From NCBI GenBank assembly GCA_964600045.1, contig CAZRHS010000002.1, positions 1 through 64,000 of the forward strand: a stretch of DNA of 64,000 nt, in the 5' to 3' direction. This document shows positions 59,921-64,000 of this stretch, piece after piece. A program made the position numbers and the translations under genes. The stretch's first letter is position 1. Each line of letters opens with the position of its first letter. The notes under the pieces were generated by a model. That model was not told the origin of the DNA. It saw only the letters and a program-made list of their open reading frames with translations, and did not search any database. The DNA comes from Phil1 sp964600045. GTDB lineage: Bacteria > Bacillota > Clostridia > Christensenellales > CAG-138.

Positions 59921-62020
59921 TCAGTCTTCACTCTTTGAAGCAAAAATTTGCTTTTGCCCGATTTGATAGGCTTTTCTGTCCGCATATTCCTGGCTTTTGC
60001 CGTCATTCCAATTCTGAACAGGGCGGTAATAGCCGGTAATGCGGCTGTATACCTCCGTGGTTTTACCGCAAATAGGGCAAACCTTTTGCTCTCCATTCAG
60101 GTAGCCATGCTCCGTGCAAACAGAATATGTAGGCGAAAGGGTATAATACGGCAGCTCGTAATTTTCGGCAATTTTTCTTACAAGCGCGGCTGCAGACTGC
60201 CAATTGGGAAGCTTTTCTCCCAAAAACGTATGGAATACCGTTCCGCTGGTATAAAGCGTTTGAAGTTTATCCTGTATATCCAGCGCCGTGAACACATCTT
60301 CCGTATATCCTACCGGCAAATGGCTTGAATTGGTATAATACGGTGTTCCGTTTTCGTTAGCCGTAATAATATCAGGATATTGGGCTTTGTCATGCTTTGC
60401 CAGGCGGTATGCCGTAGATTCCGCCGGAGTGGCTTCAAGATTGTACAAATCCTCATACTCTTCCTGATAGTCACTCAGCCGTTCACGCATGTGCTGCAAA
60501 ACACGCACGGCAAAATCCTGCGTTTCCTTCTGCGTAAGGTCCTTCCTAAGCCACTTCGCATTCAATCCCGCCTCGTTCATTCCTACAAGGCCGATTGTAG
60601 AAAAGTGATTGCCAAAGCCGCCAAGGTAACGCCTGGTATAAGGATACAATCCCTCTTCCAGAAGCTTCTCTATAGTTGTACGTTTTATTTTAAGACTGCG
60701 AGCCGAAATATCCATCATTCTGTCAAGGCGCGCAAAGAAATCCGCCTCATCTTTCGCAAGATACGCAATACGCGGCAGATTAATGGTAACAACGCCTACA
60801 GAACCGGTAGATTCTCCGCTTCCGAAAAATCCTCCGCTCTTTTTGCGCAGTTCGCGCAGATCAAGCCTGAGTCTGCAGCACATACTGCGTACATCAGACG
60901 GCTCCATGTCTGAATTGATATAGTTTGAAAAGTACGGTGTTCCGTATTTTGATGTCATTTCAAACAGCAGCCTATTGTTCTCTGTTTCTGACCAATCAAA
61001 ATTCTTTGTTATTGAATACGTAGGTATAGGATACTGGAACCCGCGCCCGTTTGCGTCGCCGCCTATCATAACCTCTATGAAGGCCTTGTTTATCATATCC
61101 ATCTCGGCCTGGCAGTCGCCATAGGTGAAGTCCGTTTCTTTCCCGCCCACTATGCAATGCTGTTTCGCAAGGTCATCGGGAACAGTCCAATCAAGCGTTA
61201 TATTTGAGAAAGGAGCCTGCGTTCCCCAGCGGCTTGGCGTATTTACGCCGAATATAAAGCTTTCTATGCAGTGCTTAACCTCATTATACGTAAGATTATC
61301 AGTACGCACAAACGGAGCAAGGTATGTATCGAAACTTGAGAATGCCTGCGCTCCGGCCCATTCGTTTTGCATTATGCCTAAGAAGTTAACCATTTGATTG
61401 CAAAGTGAAGCAAGGTGCTTTGCAGGAGCACTCGTTATTTTGCCGGGCACGCCGCCAAGACCTTCCTGAATAAGCTGTTTTAAGCTCCAGCCCGCGCAGT
61501 AACCCGTAAGCATTGAAAGGTCATGTATATGTATGTCCGCATTGCGATGGGCGTTGGCTATCTCCTCATCGTATATCTCGCTGAGCCAATAGTTCGCCGT
61601 AATAGCGCCGGAATTTGAAAGTATAAGTCCTCCTACCGAATATGTTACGGTTGAGTTTTCTTTTACACGCCAGTCTGATACCTTAAGATAACCGTCGACC
61701 AGTTTTTTATAATCAAGTACGGTAGAGCGGATTTCTCTCAGCTTTTCGCGATTCTTTCTATACAATATATATGATTTGGCTACCGCGGAATAACCGGCGC
61801 GCTGCAGCACAGCTTCAACGCTGTCCTGAATATCCTCAACACCGATAAGGCCATCTTTCACTTTATTGGTATAATCTGCAGTAACCTGCAATGAAAGCAA
61901 GTTAATTATATCCGTATTATACGGAATCTCGGTTGCGTCAAATGCCTTTGTTATAGCGTTTGAAATCCTTGATAAATCAAATTCCACCGTTCTGCCGTCT
62001 CTTTTAACAACTTTGTACAT
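59921..62020 (-). CDS. nrdD: Anaerobic (class III) ribonucleoside-triphosphate reductase
   Basis: Oxygen-sensitive glycyl-radical enzyme that makes dNTPs. The 699 residues have an ATP-cone domain (MYKVVKRDGRTVEFDLSRISNAI), the catalytic barrel, a zinc site (CTEHGYL and CPICG) and the glycyl-radical region ITGYYRPVQNW with Gly663. Length is normal. Its partner nrdG lies 12 bases upstream. The gene fits strict anaerobic life. An AAGGAG site precedes the start. Confidence 0.96.
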   Translation of the reverse strand: MYKVVKRDGRTVEFDLSRISNAITKAFDATEIPYNTDIINLLSLQVTADYTNKVKDGLIGVEDIQDSVEAVLQRAGYSAVAKSYILYRKNREKLREIRSTVLDYKKLVDGYLKVSDWRVKENSTVTYSVGGLILSNSGAITANYWLSEIYDEEIANAHRNADIHIHDLSMLTGYCAGWSLKQLIQEGLGGVPGKITSAPAKHLASLCNQMVNFLGIMQNEWAGAQAFSSFDTYLAPFVRTDNLTYNEVKHCIESFIFGVNTPSRWGTQAPFSNITLDWTVPDDLAKQHCIVGGKETDFTYGDCQAEMDMINKAFIEVMIGGDANGRGFQYPIPTYSITKNFDWSETENNRLLFEMTSKYGTPYFSNYINSDMEPSDVRSMCCRLRLDLRELRKKSGGFFGSGESTGSVGVVTINLPRIAYLAKDEADFFARLDRMMDISARSLKIKRTTIEKLLEEGLYPYTRRYLGGFGNHFSTIGLVGMNEAGLNAKWLRKDLTQKETQDFAVRVLQHMRERLSDYQEEYEDLYNLEATPAESTAYRLAKHDKAQYPDIITANENGTPYYTNSSHLPVGYTEDVFTALDIQDKLQTLYTSGTVFHTFLGEKLPNWQSAAALVRKIAENYELPYYTLSPTYSVCTEHGYLNGEQKVCPICGKTTEVYSRITGYYRPVQNWNDGKSQEYADRKAYQIGQKQIFASKSED

Positions 62021-62032
62021 AAGCTTAACTCC

Positions 62033-62725
62033 TTATTCCCCTCGTATAATTGTGTTGGATATATATGGCAATACGGCTTGACGCAGCTTGCCTAATTCAT
62101 CATGGTTAAATGGCTGTACACCGCCTGACAGCAGATTCCCCGAATCCACAAACGGCTGGATAAAGTATTTTTTTGCGTTTTTAAGCCATATACCTATCTC
62201 CCCCATGCTTTCTTCGTCATGGAAGGGTTTGCATACCGTTGTGCGGAACTCGTAATCAACGCCGCTGTTCATTATTAGTTCAACGCTTTCCTGCGCCTGA
62301 TGGTATATATCAAAGCCGCCGCACGTTTCTTTATATCGGTCCGGACAGTTTTTTATGTCCATAGCCACATAATCAAGCAGCGAAGCGCTGAAAAGCTCCC
62401 TTAGCATTCCGGGGTTTGTACCGTTTGTATCAAGCTTAACTTTATACCCCAAGCTTCGTATGGTTTCAATAAGCCTGGGCAAGTCGCCCTGAATTGTCGG
62501 TTCTCCCCCGCTTATGCAAACACCGTCGAGTATTCCTTTTCTAAGATTAAGAAAATCAAGCAGTTCTTTCTGCGAAATTTCCGGACAATGCTCCTTCTCT
62601 ATAAGAACCAACCCCGGATTATGGCAGTAAGGACATCTGAGATTGCAGCCTGTTAAAAAAACCGTACATGCCACAAAGCCGGGGTAATCAAGCAACGTCA
62701 ATTTCTGCAATCCGCCGATGCGCAA
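62033..62725 (-). CDS. nrdG: Anaerobic ribonucleotide reductase activase
   Basis: Radical-SAM enzyme that installs the glycyl radical on NrdD. The 230-residue product has TVFLTGCNLRCPYCHNPGLV (CxxxxxxCPYC-type cluster) near residue 20 and ISGGEPTIQGDLPRL. It is the longer NrdG form. It starts at a TTG (62725) with GAGGGG ten bases upstream. Tandem NrdR-box-like palindromes cover the promoter. Confidence 0.93.
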   Translation of the reverse strand: MRIGGLQKLTLLDYPGFVACTVFLTGCNLRCPYCHNPGLVLIEKEHCPEISQKELLDFLNLRKGILDGVCISGGEPTIQGDLPRLIETIRSLGYKVKLDTNGTNPGMLRELFSASLLDYVAMDIKNCPDRYKETCGGFDIYHQAQESVELIMNSGVDYEFRTTVCKPFHDEESMGEIGIWLKNAKKYFIQPFVDSGNLLSGGVQPFNHDELGKLRQAVLPYISNTIIRGE

Positions 62726-62764
62726 AGTTTCACAACCCCTCTGTTAGGCTTAATCTTTCTAAAC

Positions 62765-62793
62765 AATATGCCAGATATTGTGTCAAATGTCAA
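62765..62793 (-). promoter_or_regulatory. Promoter of nrdG-nrdD
   Basis: Minus strand: a perfect TTGACA (62788-62793) with CATATT 17 bases later (62765-62770). A second TTGACA (62781-62786) gives an alternative with TTTAGA (62758-62763). Either overlaps the NrdR-box-like repeat at 62768-62783. Confidence 0.6.
62768..62783 (-). promoter_or_regulatory. NrdR-box-like repeat, downstream copy
   Basis: ACACAATATCTGGCAT, 12 of 16 matches to the consensus ACACWATATATWGTGT. It overlaps the spacer of the nrdG promoter. The pair's centre-to-centre distance is 33 bases, near the reported three helical turns. Confidence 0.6.
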
Positions 62794-62800
62794 TAGTAAA

Positions 62801-62816
62801 ATACTACATATAGTAT
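62801..62816 (-). promoter_or_regulatory. NrdR-box-like repeat, upstream copy
   Basis: ATACTATATGTAGTAT, 13 of 16 matches to the NrdR consensus and near-palindromic. It is just upstream of the -35 of nrdG. NrdR represses ribonucleotide reductase genes when dATP is high. The nrdR gene itself is not in this window. Confidence 0.65.
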
Positions 62817-62845
62817 GGGACGCCCGGTTTTGCCCAAGCGTCCCA
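62816..62845. terminator. Possible terminator between the phosphatase and nrdG
   Basis: An 8-bp stem TGGGACGC / GCGTCCCA. On the minus strand the U-tract is poor (ACTATATG); on the plus strand CTTCATTTTT follows. It may serve as a weak terminator for the phosphatase gene. Confidence 0.45.
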
Positions 62846-62896
62846 CTTCATTTTTGCTTATCGGCGCTGCTTTTCTTTATTGGATTAATTAAGTAT

Positions 62897-64000
62897 TTAT
62901 TCCAAGTCAAAGCCCAACGTCAGCTTATTCTGCCCATCAGAATATTCATAGCGCATTACTGATGCCATTTTTTTGACCATATGCAATCCAAGCCCGCCAA
63001 TACTGCGTTCCTCCGCCGAAAGTGAAGTATCCGGTGCTTTTACCGACAGCGGATCAAACGGAGTCCCATTATCGGAAAAATCTATGAACAGCGTATTGCC
63101 GTCCCTGCTAAGCTTGGCGGAAGCCGTTTCTGCGCCGCTGTAGTTTACGATATTTGACCATATCTCGTCCGCGGAAACCTGCATGCGCTTAAGCACTTTT
63201 TCCGGCACCCCGCCGGCCTTTAGTCTATCATCAATAAAAGTCTGCAAAATCGCAAAAGATGCCCTATCCGGACGTGTCGTCAGCTTGTCCTTTTCCTGCA
63301 GAGCGTTTAACCTAAGGCATAGCATAGTCATGTCGTCAGACTGTGAGGCATCACCCGTAAATTCGGCCACATCGTTCTTCACATACTCGCATACATCTTT
63401 AGGGTGCTTGCTCCAAACATTTGCCAGGCACTTTTTTAACCGTTCCTCGCCATATAGTTCATTGCCGCTGTTAGCCGCTTCGGTAATGCCGTCAGTATAA
63501 AGAAAAATCTCATCTCCCGGGCAAAGTGTAACTTCCCTTGTGACATAGTTTGTATAGTCCAATCCCGCAAGCACGAAATTAGGTTTTGTGCGCAGCAATT
63601 CCGTATTTCCGTTGCTATGATATAAAAGCGGCGGATTATGGCCGGCGTTAACAAATTCAAGCTTTCCTGTACGAAGGTCAAGTTTGCCTATCCAAGCGGT
63701 TATGAACAAACCTATGTCATTAGCGGCACAAAGCTTTTTATTAGCCTCATTGAAAATTTCATTTACCGGTTTCCCGCTTTCAGCAAGGCCCTTGATAAGT
63801 GTTTTTGCCGTCATCATAAACATGGCGCCGGGTATACCTTTGCCCGATACATCGGCAATGAGTATCATAACGGTAAAACGATCCAGCAAATAAAAGTCGT
63901 AGAAATCGCCGCCCACCTCTTTTGCCGGATCCATAGAAGCATATAAGTCAAAATCCGGTCTGTTCGGATACGGAGGAAACACGGACGGCAGAGCCGAATG
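62897..64000 (-). CDS. SpoIIE/RsbU-type PP2C phosphatase with C-terminal RsbW-like ATPase domain (5' end outside window)
   Basis: Partial: the frame stays open to the window edge (readable from ...ALPSVFPPYPN), so the N-terminus is missing and a possible GTG at 63982 is not the true start. The visible 368 codons hold a PP2C domain (SMDPAKEVGGDFYDFY, VSGKGIPGAMFM, NAGHNPPLL, GDEIFLYTDGITEA, QSDDMTMLCLRL) followed by a HATPase_c-type domain (DEIWSNIVNYSG, GGLGLHMVKK). Such proteins dephosphorylate an anti-sigma-factor antagonist. The fusion with a kinase-like domain suggests control of a partner-switching pathway. The signal-input domain cannot be seen. Confidence 0.93.
   Translation of the reverse strand, partial: HSALPSVFPPYPNRPDFDLYASMDPAKEVGGDFYDFYLLDRFTVMILIADVSGKGIPGAMFMMTAKTLIKGLAESGKPVNEIFNEANKKLCAANDIGLFITAWIGKLDLRTGKLEFVNAGHNPPLLYHSNGNTELLRTKPNFVLAGLDYTNYVTREVTLCPGDEIFLYTDGITEAANSGNELYGEERLKKCLANVWSKHPKDVCEYVKNDVAEFTGDASQSDDMTMLCLRLNALQEKDKLTTRPDRASFAILQTFIDDRLKAGGVPEKVLKRMQVSADEIWSNIVNYSGAETASAKLSRDGNTLFIDFSDNGTPFDPLSVKAPDTSLSAEERSIGGLGLHMVKKMASVMRYEYSDGQNKLTLGFDLE

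Noticed and set aside
1..64000. tRNA, rRNA, CRISPR array, insertion sequence or prophage
   Set aside because: No matching repeats, transposase, integrase or structural-RNA patterns were seen on either strand.

Overview
The window comes from a low-to-moderate-GC Gram-positive anaerobe, most likely an uncultured member of the Clostridia. The evidence is a Firmicutes-type gene order (phoH, pgpH, ybeY, cdd, era; rluA-family next to lspA; ruvC-ruvA-ruvB), a SpoIIIE/FtsK translocase, a MutS2, a RecD2, an oxygen-sensitive class III ribonucleotide reductase with its activase, many GGAGG ribosome binding sites, and SpoIIE-type phosphatase signalling. Sigma-A-like promoters with 17-18 base spacers are easy to find. 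A run of exactly 100 N (22579-22678) inside mutS2 marks a scaffold join, so this is a draft or metagenome assembly. No rRNA, tRNA, CRISPR array, insertion sequence or prophage was seen.

Layout. 1-10.9 kb (all minus): a beta-CASP hydrolase, then der, a DUF512 radical-SAM protein, recA, cinA, pgsA, rimO and ftsK, largely housekeeping genes of ribosome assembly, recombination, lipid synthesis and chromosome segregation. 11-15.1 kb: a divergent pair of cell-surface proteins (a beta-propeller lipoprotein and a zinc-ribbon membrane protein with Ig-like domains). 15.2-18.3 kb: ruvC-ruvA-ruvB followed by a DivIVA-like coiled coil. 18.4-21.9 kb: an OmpR-type regulator, its histidine kinase and an HtrA protease, probably one envelope-stress operon. 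22-42.6 kb (all minus): mutS2, zapA, a membrane protein of unknown function, an RluA-family synthase, lspA, a peptide-binding lipoprotein, a lytic transglycosylase, coaE, polA, pdp, era, cdd, ybeY, pgpH, phoH, tcdA, comF and recD2.

42.7-64 kb is more accessory. nagB and a PIG-L deacetylase diverge from a ROK kinase (amino-sugar use). A cobalamin riboswitch with its own consensus promoter and terminator controls a 101-residue protein of unknown function. Next come a MATE exporter, a divergent Tet(M)-like GTPase fused to a C-terminal NYN (YacP/Rae1-type) nuclease domain, an alanine/glycine symporter, a heterodimeric ABC exporter, an SDR and a GH2 glycosidase, a ComEC-like hydrolase, an unusually short acyl-carrier-protein-like gene, a DUF1653 gene, and nrdG-nrdD behind two NrdR-box-like palindromes. 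The window ends inside a SpoIIE/RsbU-type phosphatase.

The best leads for something not well described are the GTPase-nuclease fusion (a possible ribosome-directed mRNA cleavage or rescue factor), the B12-riboswitch-controlled small protein, and the orphan mini-ACP. Start codons were revised by eye from ribosome binding sites and family conservation. All functional calls come from reading motifs, not from database searches.
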